From the IMG/VR virus record IMGVR_UViG_3300032053_006749, positions 1 through 50,400 of that record: a stretch of 50,400 nt of DNA; one strand, given 5' to 3'. Positions within the stretch are counted from its first letter, which is position 1. Each line of letters opens with the position of its first letter. The notes beneath the pieces are model-generated. The model was not told where the DNA came from and ran no database searches. It worked only from the letters and a program-made list of their open reading frames with translations. The position numbers and the translations under genes were made by a program. Positions 25,078 to 33,158 of the stretch are shown in pieces. The stretch comes from a virus.

Positions 25078-25540
25078 GGGTCCGAAGAAACGTTCTCTCT
25101 TTGACCACGTAAAGCATATTCGGCAAGTCCAAGACCCGAATTATTACGTCAATCTTCCTGATTACGACCAGAAAAGTTTCAACCACTTCATGATTCTCCG
25201 TGCCTTGGCAATGGATGATAGTTTGGTGGAAGACATCGCTCAACTCTATCAAATTTTCGACAAGATTCCTTCTCCACAGTTTTATCAGTTGCTTATTGCC
25301 CTAGTGCCCAAGAGCAATCGTTTCTATCCGTGGGTAAAATCCCGGGTGATGAAACACAACAAGGTTTTGCTTGAATATGTCTCTCGCCGTTTCCAAATCT
25401 CCAAGTATCAAGCGAATGACTATGTGAATCTCCTTTTGCGAGATGAGGACGGTCAAGGAGAACTTGTTGCCATCTGTAAGGCATTTGGTCTTGAAGATAA
25501 AGAAGTGGAAGAACTTTTTGCGGAGAAAAAAGACGAATGA
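25016..25540 (+). CDS. Possible clamp-loader small subunit (gp62-like)
   Basis: A 174-residue all-helical protein. The first 25 residues are lysine/serine-rich. From LFDHVKHIRQVQDPNYY through SFNHFMILRALAMD and PQFYQLLIALVPKSNRFYPW the pattern resembles the small clamp-loader subunit of T4-like phages (gp62, 187 residues), which loads the sliding clamp with gp44. Neither gp44 nor gp45 is in the window. No alternative start shortens the 62-base overlap with the previous gene; the next internal Met is within the conserved part. The assignment is tentative. Confidence 0.45.
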   Translation: MSSTPTKKSPRKKAPSDASVEGPKKRSLFDHVKHIRQVQDPNYYVNLPDYDQKSFNHFMILRALAMDDSLVEDIAQLYQIFDKIPSPQFYQLLIALVPKSNRFYPWVKSRVMKHNKVLLEYVSRRFQISKYQANDYVNLLLRDEDGQGELVAICKAFGLEDKEVEELFAEKKDE

Positions 25541-25725
25541 CCATTCAACAAATGCAAAATCTGGATGTGCCACCGGCATATGTCCCGAGTTCTGGACTCA
25601 CACCGAGGCAATTTGAAAAAATGCTTGCGGACGCAAAGGCGGTGCGAATACAAGCACTCATGAACGCAAGGGCAGCGTTGGAGGAAGCATATGCAAGTAA
25701 TTCTGACAGAAGAGGAATATCTTAA
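25537..25725 (+). CDS. Hypothetical small protein, 62 residues
   Basis: Starts in an ATGA overlap with the gp62-like gene, and its last 35 bases overlap the next gene. Predicted as two helices with a proline-containing start (NLDVPPAYVPSSGLTPRQFE). No family recognised. Translational coupling suggests co-expression with the clamp-loader candidate. Confidence 0.5.
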   Translation: MTIQQMQNLDVPPAYVPSSGLTPRQFEKMLADAKAVRIQALMNARAALEEAYASNSDRRGIS

Positions 25726-25894
25726 GCTCAAAAATCAATCCCTTGAAGATAAGAAGACTTATGTTAAGAGGATTGATGTTGCATTAGCGTTTCAAGAAAT
25801 GGTCAAAGAACTTGAACGGTGCTCGGGATCAAGTGCTTTCGACCGACCACGGTGGGACGGTCCATTTCAGAGATTTATAGAGAAATTGGGGTAA
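25691..25894 (+). CDS. Hypothetical small protein, 67 residues
   Basis: GAGGAAG just before ATG 25691 supports the start. The N-terminus (QVILTEEEYLKLKN) is a common opening of small phage helical proteins; the rest is charged and helical. Overlaps the previous gene by 35 bases. Function unknown. Confidence 0.5.
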   Translation: MQVILTEEEYLKLKNQSLEDKKTYVKRIDVALAFQEMVKELERCSGSSAFDRPRWDGPFQRFIEKLG

Positions 25895-25895
25895 T

Positions 25896-26168
25896 ATGCC
25901 AAGCGTAAAACTATCAGAACTTCCACGCCTAACCGCAAGTGAGTTGGGCGATGATGATGTGCTCTTGTTAGTGTCACATCAACAGCAATCATATGCAATG
26001 GAAGTTCGGGAGCTGAAAAAAGTAACCTCGTTTTGGCGTTTCCTCCACAAACTAAGGAGATTGTTTACCAATGACAGCAAAAGTAATAGGAATCGGTGGA
26101 TATGCGAGATGCGGGAAAGACACGTTCGTCGGGATAGCAAAGAACATTCTTACGAAGGCAGGTTATAA
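25896..26168 (+). CDS. Hypothetical small protein, 90 residues
   Basis: Starts one base after the previous stop, with GGGG upstream. Residues 1-48 (KLSELPRLTASELGDDDVLL, YAMEVRELKK) look like a short conserved phage domain. The remaining 40 residues are strongly basic and overlap the dNMP kinase gene by 98 bases in another frame, so this tail may be less constrained or the kinase may use a later start. The kinase start is supported by AAGGAGA, which argues that both frames are real. Confidence 0.5.
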   Translation: MPSVKLSELPRLTASELGDDDVLLLVSHQQQSYAMEVRELKKVTSFWRFLHKLRRLFTNDSKSNRNRWICEMRERHVRRDSKEHSYEGRL

Positions 26169-26784
26169 TCCAGTCCGTGTGGCATTTGCGGACAAGCTTA
26201 AAGAAGAGGTCTCACAGATGCTTCAAACGAATGGATTCTCTGCCACAGTCTATACCGAAGATTCCGCAGTGAAAGCGTTCATTAGACCCCTTTTGGTATG
26301 GTGGGGATGCCAACGCCGACGTGAGAGCGAGGGAGGACTATATTGGGTAAACATGGCAGACCAAAAAATCAGATGTGATATGAAAGTCGATCCTATGTTT
26401 GGTCTTGACCCTGATAAGACCGTGTTTCTTGTGAGCGATGTTCGTTTCCCAAATGAGGCAAGCTGGATTCACGAAACTTGGGATGGCGAACTTATTCATC
26501 TGAAACGATACACCACTCATACAAGTGAATCTCCGGTTGTGGTTGACGGGGTGTCACGCAATGACATGCTACACAAGTGTTATGACCCAGCCCCAAATGA
26601 CGAGGAACTCGTCCAAGACCCCCATGTTGTAGATGCTGCGGATCAACGCATTGAATGGGAGAGTAAGAAAATCATGACTACTGCCGAGGCAATTGAATGC
26701 CCATATCTTCAAAGAGTGGTATTGGATGCTCTAAACTCCAGCAAATACTTCAAGAATTCTCCTAGCGGGAAATTGTCCCTATAA
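26071..26784 (+). CDS. Deoxynucleoside monophosphate kinase, gp1-like
   Basis: A 237-residue P-loop kinase that phosphorylates dNMPs for DNA synthesis. The P-loop is GIGGYARCGKDT (residues about 7-18), followed by VRVAFADKLKEEVSQML, the nucleotide-binding segment of T4 gp1-type kinases, and VFLVSDVRFPNEA, a Walker B-like stretch. AAGGAGA ten bases before the ATG supports the start, although it overlaps the previous gene by 98 bases. It complements the class II reductase and dUTPase in nucleotide supply. The 3' end overlaps the opposing gene by 23 bases. Confidence 0.8.
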   Translation: MTAKVIGIGGYARCGKDTFVGIAKNILTKAGYNPVRVAFADKLKEEVSQMLQTNGFSATVYTEDSAVKAFIRPLLVWWGCQRRRESEGGLYWVNMADQKIRCDMKVDPMFGLDPDKTVFLVSDVRFPNEASWIHETWDGELIHLKRYTTHTSESPVVVDGVSRNDMLHKCYDPAPNDEELVQDPHVVDAADQRIEWESKKIMTTAEAIECPYLQRVVLDALNSSKYFKNSPSGKLSL

Positions 26785-27055
26785 GGTGTCCGTGGTCGTT
26801 GAAGAAGGATATTAGTCGTTCCGGGGTTGCCGCAAGAAATTGATTCTTCATCTTCGGAACGACGTGTTTTACTGCGTGATAATACACACGATTGCAAGTG
26901 TCGTACATTCTCAGTTTGTCCTCTTGCTTCCAACAAGCACATGCCGCTCGATATGTGTTTAGACACTCCACTACCTGTTTCAGCGATGAATCGTTCATGG
27001 TTAGATTGTGTTCGCTTACAAATGTGGCGAATTCGGTTACATTGAGTATATTCAT
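26762..27055 (-). CDS. Hypothetical protein, 97 residues, minus strand
   Basis: ATG 27055 is chosen because it follows the TAA (27057-27059) of the upstream gene by one base; the longer frame would overlap it. The sequence (NILNVTEFATFVSEHNL, SLKQVVECLNTYRAACACW, YHAVKHVVPKMKNQFL) is alpha-helical and soluble. No family recognised. It is the last gene of the long minus-strand block and converges with the dNMP kinase gene. Confidence 0.5.
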   Translation of the reverse strand: MNILNVTEFATFVSEHNLTMNDSSLKQVVECLNTYRAACACWKQEDKLRMYDTCNRVYYHAVKHVVPKMKNQFLAATPERLISFFNDHGHLIGTISR

Positions 27056-27056
27056 C

Positions 27057-27389
27057 TTATCCCAATAGTCGGTCAATAGACGTGAAGAGCAACAATCCAC
27101 CGACTATGAAAATAGGTGCCTGAAGCGGGAAGGTGAACAGTCCAATCAGTATTCCCAACCATACGGCTAAGCAAATGGGACACGTAATTAGTCGGACGAA
27201 GAAACAGTTGCGGTGCAGTCTCAAATACAGATGGTAAGTGAGCACGACGTTGGTCTTCTGCTTCTCTTCAAAGTCTTTATAGAAGGCGATGCGATCAAGG
27301 TGGAGCATCTTAGCGTATTCCAACCAAGCATCCGTTCTGAACCACATGAGCAGAATTAGGGCGATAAGGCATGATGCGAAAAGAGTCAT
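27057..27389 (-). CDS. Membrane protein with CPxC motif
   Basis: A 110-residue protein. Residues 1-16 are hydrophobic (MTLFASCLIALILLMW), and residues about 70-105 form one or two membrane segments starting with RLITCPICLAVWLGI, the CPxC feature of small phage membrane proteins of the DUF1360-like type. The middle loop is charged. A TATTTATA motif ends three bases before the ATG, so transcription from it would start at or after this ATG; the next Met (residue 15) could then be used. Function unknown. Confidence 0.55.
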   Translation of the reverse strand: MTLFASCLIALILLMWFRTDAWLEYAKMLHLDRIAFYKDFEEKQKTNVVLTYHLYLRLHRNCFFVRLITCPICLAVWLGILIGLFTFPLQAPIFIVGGLLLFTSIDRLLG

Positions 27390-27392
27390 ACC

Positions 27393-27400
27393 TATAAATA
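27393..27400 (-). promoter_or_regulatory. Late-promoter-like TATTTATA motif (minus strand)
   Basis: TATTTATA on the minus strand with GGT before the ATG of the membrane protein. It lies in the 12-base gap after the last glycan gene, so it would allow separate late expression of the two downstream genes. Confidence 0.5.
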
Positions 27401-27401
27401 C

Positions 27402-28298
27402 TCACAAGATTCTCAAATTTGCTTCGTTGATTGGTGGGTTTGTCACATTTATTTTGTCTCGCAATCCCGGCGACTGAGAAATGCTTGTGGGTATCTGACT
27501 TGGGTTAGCCGGATGAACGAATTCTCCCCATTTGTCAACAAACCTCTTCAATTCAATCTGGTCATTCTGTTGGCGAACGATTTCTTTATCTTTGTTCTCC
27601 TGCTTCCACCATTGGATTCCACGACTGCTTGTACATGTGAAATGATATACCATTGCATCCCAACATTGTTCAAACATGACCCCATTCATTGCCAATCGCA
27701 ATGCGATGTCACTGTCTTCCCGAGATTTTACGAAACTGACATCATGCCCACCAATATCATTCCAAACATGCTTGTAAAGGGTGAATGGGGCGAAGAAAAA
27801 GTTGGTCAACTTGTTGGCGTCTTTATTGAATTCAGCAAATTTCAGAAATGCTTCGTAGTTGAACTCTTCGGGGACGAACCCAAAGTTTTCCACGTAGTTC
27901 ACTGGATTGCTATGTGTTGAATGGAGGGGCGGTTCTACTCGTGTGCTGCAAAGTATGATGTTGTCTTTGACATGGGCAGCGAGCTTCTTATCATATCCAA
28001 GACAAATTATCATATCTGACTGTAGATAGCTAACAACCTCAGTCTTTGCTTTGGAGAACATGTAGTTGATGTTCCCAGCATATCCAACGGGGTTGCCATC
28101 ATTCTTTATGATAGTCAGGTTTGGAAAGAGTGCCTTCTGCTCCAATAACATCTCCGTCGTGCCTTGGTTGTCCGAATCAACGAAGATAATTATGTCGTGG
28201 AGATTTATGTCAATACCATTCAGCAAGGATTGGAGCAACAACTCAATGTAGTGTTTCTCGTGACGAGACGTGTTTATGCAGAATGTGAATTTATTCAT
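27402..28298 (-). CDS. Family 2-type glycosyltransferase
   Basis: A 298-residue GT-A fold transferase. Early strands FTFCINTSRH and IIIFVDSDNQGT precede the donor-binding region; YLQSDMIICLGYD contains the DxD-like acidic site region, and GGHDVSFVKSREDSDIALRL has the ED-type catalytic base expected in GT2 enzymes. WDAMVYHF follows. It would transfer a sugar from a nucleotide donor to a growing glycan. It is the most downstream member of the glycan island, overlapping the SDR gene by four bases. Confidence 0.7.
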   Translation of the reverse strand: MNKFTFCINTSRHEKHYIELLLQSLLNGIDINLHDIIIFVDSDNQGTTEMLLEQKALFPNLTIIKNDGNPVGYAGNINYMFSKAKTEVVSYLQSDMIICLGYDKKLAAHVKDNIILCSTRVEPPLHSTHSNPVNYVENFGFVPEEFNYEAFLKFAEFNKDANKLTNFFFAPFTLYKHVWNDIGGHDVSFVKSREDSDIALRLAMNGVMFEQCWDAMVYHFTCTSSRGIQWWKQENKDKEIVRQQNDQIELKRFVDKWGEFVHPANPSQIPTSISQSPGLRDKINVTNPPINEANLRIL

Positions 28299-29119
28299 AG
28301 CAATTGTTGTATGGTTTTTTTGATTCCTTCATCCAGCCCAATGAGCGGTAATCTTAGATTGTCCAGTATAACCCCACACCCTGTATATTCATTTTGAAAA
28401 TCGGGCGGAACCATAATTTCTGGATAATCTTTGACCCCGGCATGTTTGTAGATTTTGTGAGCAATGGAGATGAGGTCATGCTTCTCTTTATACACCAAAT
28501 TAAGATGTTGTGGATGGTATGATTTGAGCGTGTATTTTATTGCTGTTGCCATGTCATCCAAGTAGAAGAAGTCCATTCTACGGTTGCGAACAATAGATAT
28601 TGGAAGTCCTTGCTTGATTCTGTGCAGAGATTGGCGAATAAAACGAGACATCGGTTCGTCATGGTTGAAGCAACCAAATGACCTAAGAACTCGCATGTTA
28701 TTCTTGATTCGTCGGGTTATGATGTTTTTAGACAATCCATAGGCGTCTATTGGCCATTCGACATAAACATCACTTTCACGTTTCTCTATGATTGGCCATC
28801 GGCGGTCAAACTCGGCACCCGAACCAATCAAAATAATTGGGTCTTGATTACTCCCCGCCACCATCAAATTTTCAAACATCTCAATGTTGGCACAATAGAT
28901 GTCATTGAAAGATTGATTGGGGTCATTGAAAACTCCTACGGCAGCGCAATGAATAGTAGCATCAACTCTTGCTGTTCTTAGATACGCCCTTAAACCTTCT
29001 AGGTCACGCATATCCAATTCAGATCGGGTGGGAGCAAGAACGTCATATCCCTGCTCTCTAAAAATGCGGGTTAAATTGCGTCCGATAAATCCACTACCAC
29101 CTGTGATTAAGAGTTTCAC
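28295..29119 (-). CDS. NAD-dependent epimerase/dehydratase or reductase (SDR)
   Basis: A 274-residue extended SDR enzyme. The Rossmann glycine motif is LLITGGSGFIGRNL (residues 3-16), and YGLSK supplies the catalytic Tyr-x-x-x-Lys near 147-151. DFFYLDDMATAI is the conserved substrate-binding segment. It most resembles nucleotide-sugar reductases or epimerases of the GDP-fucose synthase/4-reductase type. It could complete the last step of sugar synthesis after the TPP enzyme, its upstream neighbour, with which it overlaps by four bases. Confidence 0.75.
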   Translation of the reverse strand: MKLLITGGSGFIGRNLTRIFREQGYDVLAPTRSELDMRDLEGLRAYLRTARVDATIHCAAVGVFNDPNQSFNDIYCANIEMFENLMVAGSNQDPIILIGSGAEFDRRWPIIEKRESDVYVEWPIDAYGLSKNIITRRIKNNMRVLRSFGCFNHDEPMSRFIRQSLHRIKQGLPISIVRNRRMDFFYLDDMATAIKYTLKSYHPQHLNLVYKEKHDLISIAHKIYKHAGVKDYPEIMVPPDFQNEYTGCGVILDNLRLPLIGLDEGIKKTIQQLL

Positions 29120-29649
29120 TTTGTCTTACAGAAGTCGGCATTTTCAACCAAGATGCTGCTGTATTTGGTGTCGTGGATGGCATATTTGTAGGCGGGAAGG
29201 ATGTCGGAAGCTTCGTCCAACCGCACGACATTTATAGTTTTGCACATGGACTTGAATGCACTGGTAAAATCGCCCTTGTGTTGGTCTTGGGGGTCTATGG
29301 GCACTACGCTACCGATGGCAACCCGAATGATGACCTTGGGAACAAACTCGCCGTCAGACATGAGTGGCAATTTGTCAAGATGATTGATAATTTGGTCTGT
29401 GGCGCAAATGAGAAAGTTCCAACGAGGATAGACTGCAATCGGGAGGAATCCTTTAAGTGCTAATCCAGTGCAAACTCCGAGTTGAAGATTCTCGGCAATC
29501 GGAAATTCATATTTGAGTTCATCTGGAATATGAGCGAGGGAATCATACAGACCCGTGCCGGGATAGCGGACAGATTGCCCGACAAACATTGCCTTGGGTT
29601 GCTGCGAAAGATAGGTCTGCGCCTTCTTTATTTCTTGATAGTAACTCAT
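29116..29649 (-). CDS. TPP enzyme small subunit, E1-beta/transketolase Pyr-domain-like
   Basis: A 177-residue protein corresponding to the pyrimidine-binding domain of E1-beta-type thiamine-diphosphate enzymes. FPIAENLQLGVCTGLALKG carries the Glu that activates the cofactor, and VYPRWNFLICATDQIINHL matches the following helix. The usual transketolase C-terminal domain (about 120 residues) is absent. Together with the next gene upstream (29651-30241) it would form a split alpha/beta enzyme. Such pairs are known to attach two-carbon units to keto sugars, as in AviB1/AviB2 for avilamycin. Substrate here is inferred, not shown. Confidence 0.72.
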   Translation of the reverse strand: MSYYQEIKKAQTYLSQQPKAMFVGQSVRYPGTGLYDSLAHIPDELKYEFPIAENLQLGVCTGLALKGFLPIAVYPRWNFLICATDQIINHLDKLPLMSDGEFVPKVIIRVAIGSVVPIDPQDQHKGDFTSAFKSMCKTINVVRLDEASDILPAYKYAIHDTKYSSILVENADFCKTK

Positions 29650-29650
29650 G

Positions 29651-30241
29651 TTAAAATTGAACCCTCAGTCCTGCGCCAGCGTGCGGGTAAACAGTATTCT
29701 TGTATTTGTAGTACAGAATGCTTGGTTCTGACTCCGAACCATCGCCCCACACTTCACGGGTAGGAGTTTCTACTGACAGTCCGTTGTCTTCCACGACCCA
29801 TTTGATTGGCAGGTTGTGTCCACGGGCATATTTGAATGCTTCGTGGAATGCGCCCGTCTCCATAGACATGTCGCCCACAAAGCACCACACACGGTTTGGT
29901 TTGCCTTCCAATTTCAGTCCCCAAGCAATGCCAGCCGCAATGGATGGTATTCCGCCTACGATGGAACTGCAAATGACGTTGTGCTCGGCAATACACATCA
30001 CCATTGATTTGCCTTTGAGGATGCGCTCTTTCAGTTCCGCTGATGGAACACCTTTTAAGAGACATTGGTAATGGTTCCTCCATGTGCAACAAATCCAGTC
30101 ATCTTTTTGGACATGCTTGAAAATCTCAATGATGGGGTCTTCGTTTCCGCTATACAAATGGATGGGAGCACGAATCTTTCCGTCGTTGAAATTTTGGGCA
30201 ATGTCCGTCTCAAATGCTATCAGTTCTTCTTTCGTTACCAT
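29651..30241 (-). CDS. TPP enzyme large subunit, E1-alpha-like PP domain
   Basis: A 196-residue protein carrying the diphosphate-binding half of a thiamine-diphosphate enzyme. The GD-x28-DN cofactor motif is visible: FVGDMSMETGAFHEAF (G123-D124) through VVEDN (N153). GIPSIAAGIAWGLKL matches the E1-alpha GxPxxxGxA segment. Typical E1-alpha subunits have about 330 residues, so this is a trimmed form. It ends two bases before the beta-like gene starts and overlaps the 4,6-dehydratase gene by seven bases. The pair is presumably one heteromeric enzyme acting on a keto-sugar intermediate. Confidence 0.75.
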   Translation of the reverse strand: MVTKEELIAFETDIAQNFNDGKIRAPIHLYSGNEDPIIEIFKHVQKDDWICCTWRNHYQCLLKGVPSAELKERILKGKSMVMCIAEHNVICSSIVGGIPSIAAGIAWGLKLEGKPNRVWCFVGDMSMETGAFHEAFKYARGHNLPIKWVVEDNGLSVETPTREVWGDGSESEPSILYYKYKNTVYPHAGAGLRVQF

Positions 30242-31194
30242 ATGAAGTTATTTCTGTAGTATTCTACCACAAGCGGAAGCTCTTTGTCAAGCTCGCAGAG
30301 GTTGTTCCAACCAAGACTGCGGAGTTTGCTGTCGTCTAGGCTGTAGCGCACGTCCTGCCCATCCCGATGATAGGAAAAGTCACAGTGGTCAGCAATGTTT
30401 ACCACGTTTCCTTGAAACAGCGTTATAACCTTCGTTACTACATCAATATTGGAAAGCTCGCAGTTTCCGGACACATTGTAAATCTGATTGTTGCACTTTC
30501 CATCGTCGTTGTTGTGGATGATGGTTGTAACTGCATAAGCGGTATCCTTGGCGTGCAACCAAACTCGTTGCGGTTTGCCGTGATTGTGGAGTGGAATTTT
30601 TTTGCCTAGCAATTGTAGTTTGCATGTCTTTGGAATCAGTTTCTCTGGATACTGACCGATTCCGTAGTTGTTGGTTGGGCGAACCAAAATGTAAGGCACC
30701 TTGAATGTGCGTCCCCAAGCAGTAATAAGCATGTCTGCCGCTGCTTTGGTCGCTGAATATGGGTTGCTTGGTTTGAGAAGGTCGGTCTCGGTGTGAGAAC
30801 CTTCGTGAATGTCTCCATACACTTCGTCAGTGCTGAAATGAAGCAACGTCGGCATACGATAACGTTCCTTCTGGCGAATCAGTTCCAAGAGGTTGTGAAC
30901 ACCGTTGACGTTTGAATGTAGGAACTCGTCGCTGCTCACGATGGAATTGTCAACATGAGATTCGGCGGCAGTATTGATGACGTAATCACAGTCATACAAC
31001 ATTTTCAAGTCATTGATGTCGGATTGGATGAATTTGAAATTGGGGTTCTTTTCAAACTCTACCAGCTTGTGTGGCTGGGCGGCATATGTTATCTTGTCAA
31101 CTCCAATAACATACCATCCTTCATAAAGGCAGGCTTCGGTGACATAAGCACCGATGAACCCGAGACAACCCGTAACATAAACGACTTTTTTCAT
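30235..31194 (-). CDS. NDP-glucose 4,6-dehydratase
   Basis: A 319-residue SDR enzyme converting NDP-glucose to the 4-keto-6-deoxy sugar. GCLGFIGAYVTEA is the NAD-binding motif; HFSTDEVYGD is the hallmark of this family (Thr-Asp-Glu active site), and YSATKAAADML provides Tyr-x-x-x-Lys. LVRPTNNYGIGQYPEKLIP and WLHAKDTAYAV are conserved substrate-binding segments of RfbB-type enzymes. Whether the nucleotide is dTDP or CDP cannot be judged; the neighbouring RfbH-like gene favours CDP. The start follows the AAGTT-ATG context seen in several genes. Confidence 0.82.
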   Translation of the reverse strand: MKKVVYVTGCLGFIGAYVTEACLYEGWYVIGVDKITYAAQPHKLVEFEKNPNFKFIQSDINDLKMLYDCDYVINTAAESHVDNSIVSSDEFLHSNVNGVHNLLELIRQKERYRMPTLLHFSTDEVYGDIHEGSHTETDLLKPSNPYSATKAAADMLITAWGRTFKVPYILVRPTNNYGIGQYPEKLIPKTCKLQLLGKKIPLHNHGKPQRVWLHAKDTAYAVTTIIHNNDDGKCNNQIYNVSGNCELSNIDVVTKVITLFQGNVVNIADHCDFSYHRDGQDVRYSLDDSKLRSLGWNNLCELDKELPLVVEYYRNNFIW

Positions 31195-31197
31195 AAC

Positions 31198-31851
31198 TTA
31201 TTCTGCTGGTTGATAGTTTGCTTCCAACTCTTCCTTGGAATACGTATATGCCTTCTTCCTCAAAAATACCTGCCATCCAGCAGCAACGAGTTCAATATGA
31301 CCAACATATGCTGCGAGAAAAGCATCAATTGCCAATTTTGGTTTTTGCTTCTCATCGGTGGTGTGAATTCCCCACCCATAATCATCAAAAATGAGGATAC
31401 CACCGTCTTTCAGAAGACTCCATGCGAGCACGCCGTCACTGAGCACATCAATCGCCAAGTGTGAACCATCAATGTAGATGTAGTCGGCACTTTTCTCTGG
31501 AAAGGCGGTGCGGAGAAGGTCGTAGGAACGTCCCTTGTGAAACTTGACATTTTTGCCGACATAAGGCGCAATGTTTTCTTTCAGAAACTCGGTTTCATTG
31601 ATGTCAATACAGTGGTGAACGCTACCTTCGCCGTTGGCAATGGCATCGGCACAAAACACAGTACAATCACCATTCAAGCATCCAATTTCAATGCCAGTGA
31701 CGTTGGGTTTGCCAACAAGATGTCCCAAATGGTTTTGCCACTGTGGAATCCACTTCTCAAAGAAGTTTGACCCGAAGAATCCTTCGGGACGCTTCATGTG
31801 GGCAGGATAGTCGTAGGTGGTGATGTCTCTTACTAATGTGTATTCGCTCAT
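31198..31851 (-). CDS. Class I methyltransferase
   Basis: A 217-residue SAM-dependent methyltransferase of the Methyltransf_24 type. VTGIEIGCLNGDCTVFCADA is motif I (SAM-binding glycine loop), HHCIDINE motif II, YIYIDGSHLAIDVLSD the post-I acidic motif, and GGILIFDDYGWG motif IV. Likely methylates a sugar hydroxyl or amine. It overlaps the RfbH-like gene by four bases and so belongs to the same transcription and translation unit. Confidence 0.72.
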   Translation of the reverse strand: MSEYTLVRDITTYDYPAHMKRPEGFFGSNFFEKWIPQWQNHLGHLVGKPNVTGIEIGCLNGDCTVFCADAIANGEGSVHHCIDINETEFLKENIAPYVGKNVKFHKGRSYDLLRTAFPEKSADYIYIDGSHLAIDVLSDGVLAWSLLKDGGILIFDDYGWGIHTTDEKQKPKLAIDAFLAAYVGHIELVAAGWQVFLRKKAYTYSKEELEANYQPAE

Positions 31852-33158
31852 ATGTTTTTGAAAAATTGATCCACGTTCTCTTTGACATAATCCAGTTGTT
31901 GTGAAGTAATAACTGGACTTGTGCCCAAGAAAAGAGTATCGGTTGTAACTTTGGTTGCGACAGTAAATGCCCGTGCTTCCTCGGCAGAAGCAAGGTGACT
32001 GTATGCGGGTTGTAGGAGGAGGTTTCCTCCAAAATAGTTTCGGGTCTGAATCTTATGATCTTCCATGTAAGTCGTAAAGTGTGAACGGCGAAACGGAGCA
32101 CCATTTTTTACGGTAACTGGAAATGCAAACCACGATGGGTCTGAATTTGGGGTTGCCTTGTGAATATGGAAAAACTCTTCATACGGCGTGAAGATTTCAG
32201 TCAGACGCTTGTGGTTTGCCTTGCGTCCTGCATGGATGGATGGCAACTTATCCAATTGAGCCAGTCCAATGGAGCACTGAACCTCAATCGGTTTGAGATT
32301 GTATCCGATGTTGTCATAGATATACTTGTGGTCAAACACTTCATCGGGTACGGCGGGCAACCACTTACTGAAGCGGCAACCACAACTTCCCTTGGTTGAA
32401 AGGTTTGCCTTCCTGCCGACACAGAAACATCCACGACCCCATTCACGGAAACTGCGTGCAAGCTTTTCCAACTCTTCATTCTTACACGCCACAAACCCAC
32501 CCTCGCCCATAGTCATGTGGTGAGCAGGATAAAAGGAGCACGTTGCCATTTCTCCATCTTGTCCAGTAGGTTTCCCATTGTATGTTGACCCAAGGGCGTC
32601 ACAGCAGTCTTCGAGGAAGATGAGATTGTATTTCTTTACGATTTCCATCACTCGGTCCATGTTTGGAGGATTTCCCAATACATGAGCGAATGTAACCGCT
32701 TTGGCACCTTCCGATGCTGCTTTCTCCATCTGGTCAAGGTTGATATTCAGAGTGTCCAATTCAATATCCACAAAGCGTGGAGTAAGACCAACTTGAAGGA
32801 TTGGATTAAAGGTAGTGGGAAATCCTGCCACTGGCACGATTACACGGTCAGACTCTTTGAGACCGAAATACTTCTTGGCAGTTGCCATCATAAGCAGGTT
32901 GGAACTTGACCCACTGTTGGTCACAATCCCATACTCTTTGCCTAGCAGCTTCGGGAATCGCTTTTCAAATTTGATGGCATCTTCTCCAAGCACCAACCAT
33001 TCATTCAACAGCGTTTCAACTGCATTGGTGAATTCTGTAGAGTCAAAGAATGGACCGGCATACTGAACCCAATCTTTGCCGGGAGTCCATGTCTTGGCAG
33101 CGTGTTTTGCTGTCATATACTCTGCTACGAGTTTCAAAATTTCTTCTTTAGTTGCCAT
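31848..33158 (-). CDS. rfbH: RfbH-like 4-keto-6-deoxyhexose 3-dehydrase (PLP/PMP, Fe-S)
   Basis: A 436-residue member of the DegT/DnrJ/EryC1/StrS fold. The usual PLP-binding lysine is replaced by histidine: SFYPAHHMTMGEGG (H213/H214), the signature of 3-dehydrases such as RfbH (E1) and ColD. A cysteine set GRGCFCVGRK and GSCGCRF (C244, C246, C259, C261) matches the region of the [2Fe-2S] cluster of RfbH; ColD lacks it. The reaction removes the 3-hydroxyl of a CDP-4-keto-6-deoxyhexose, giving 3,6-dideoxy sugars, and needs a reductase (E3) not found in the window. Start 33158 is chosen (overlap with the upstream gene 11 bases) over 33197. Confidence 0.8.
   Translation of the reverse strand: MATKEEILKLVAEYMTAKHAAKTWTPGKDWVQYAGPFFDSTEFTNAVETLLNEWLVLGEDAIKFEKRFPKLLGKEYGIVTNSGSSSNLLMMATAKKYFGLKESDRVIVPVAGFPTTFNPILQVGLTPRFVDIELDTLNINLDQMEKAASEGAKAVTFAHVLGNPPNMDRVMEIVKKYNLIFLEDCCDALGSTYNGKPTGQDGEMATCSFYPAHHMTMGEGGFVACKNEELEKLARSFREWGRGCFCVGRKANLSTKGSCGCRFSKWLPAVPDEVFDHKYIYDNIGYNLKPIEVQCSIGLAQLDKLPSIHAGRKANHKRLTEIFTPYEEFFHIHKATPNSDPSWFAFPVTVKNGAPFRRSHFTTYMEDHKIQTRNYFGGNLLLQPAYSHLASAEEARAFTVATKVTTDTLFLGTSPVITSQQLDYVKENVDQFFKNI

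Noticed and set aside
31848-33158. Annotation of the DegT-family gene as a sugar aminotransferase
   Set aside because: The PLP-binding lysine position is His in a FYPAHHMTMGEGG context, which marks 3-dehydrases rather than aminotransferases.
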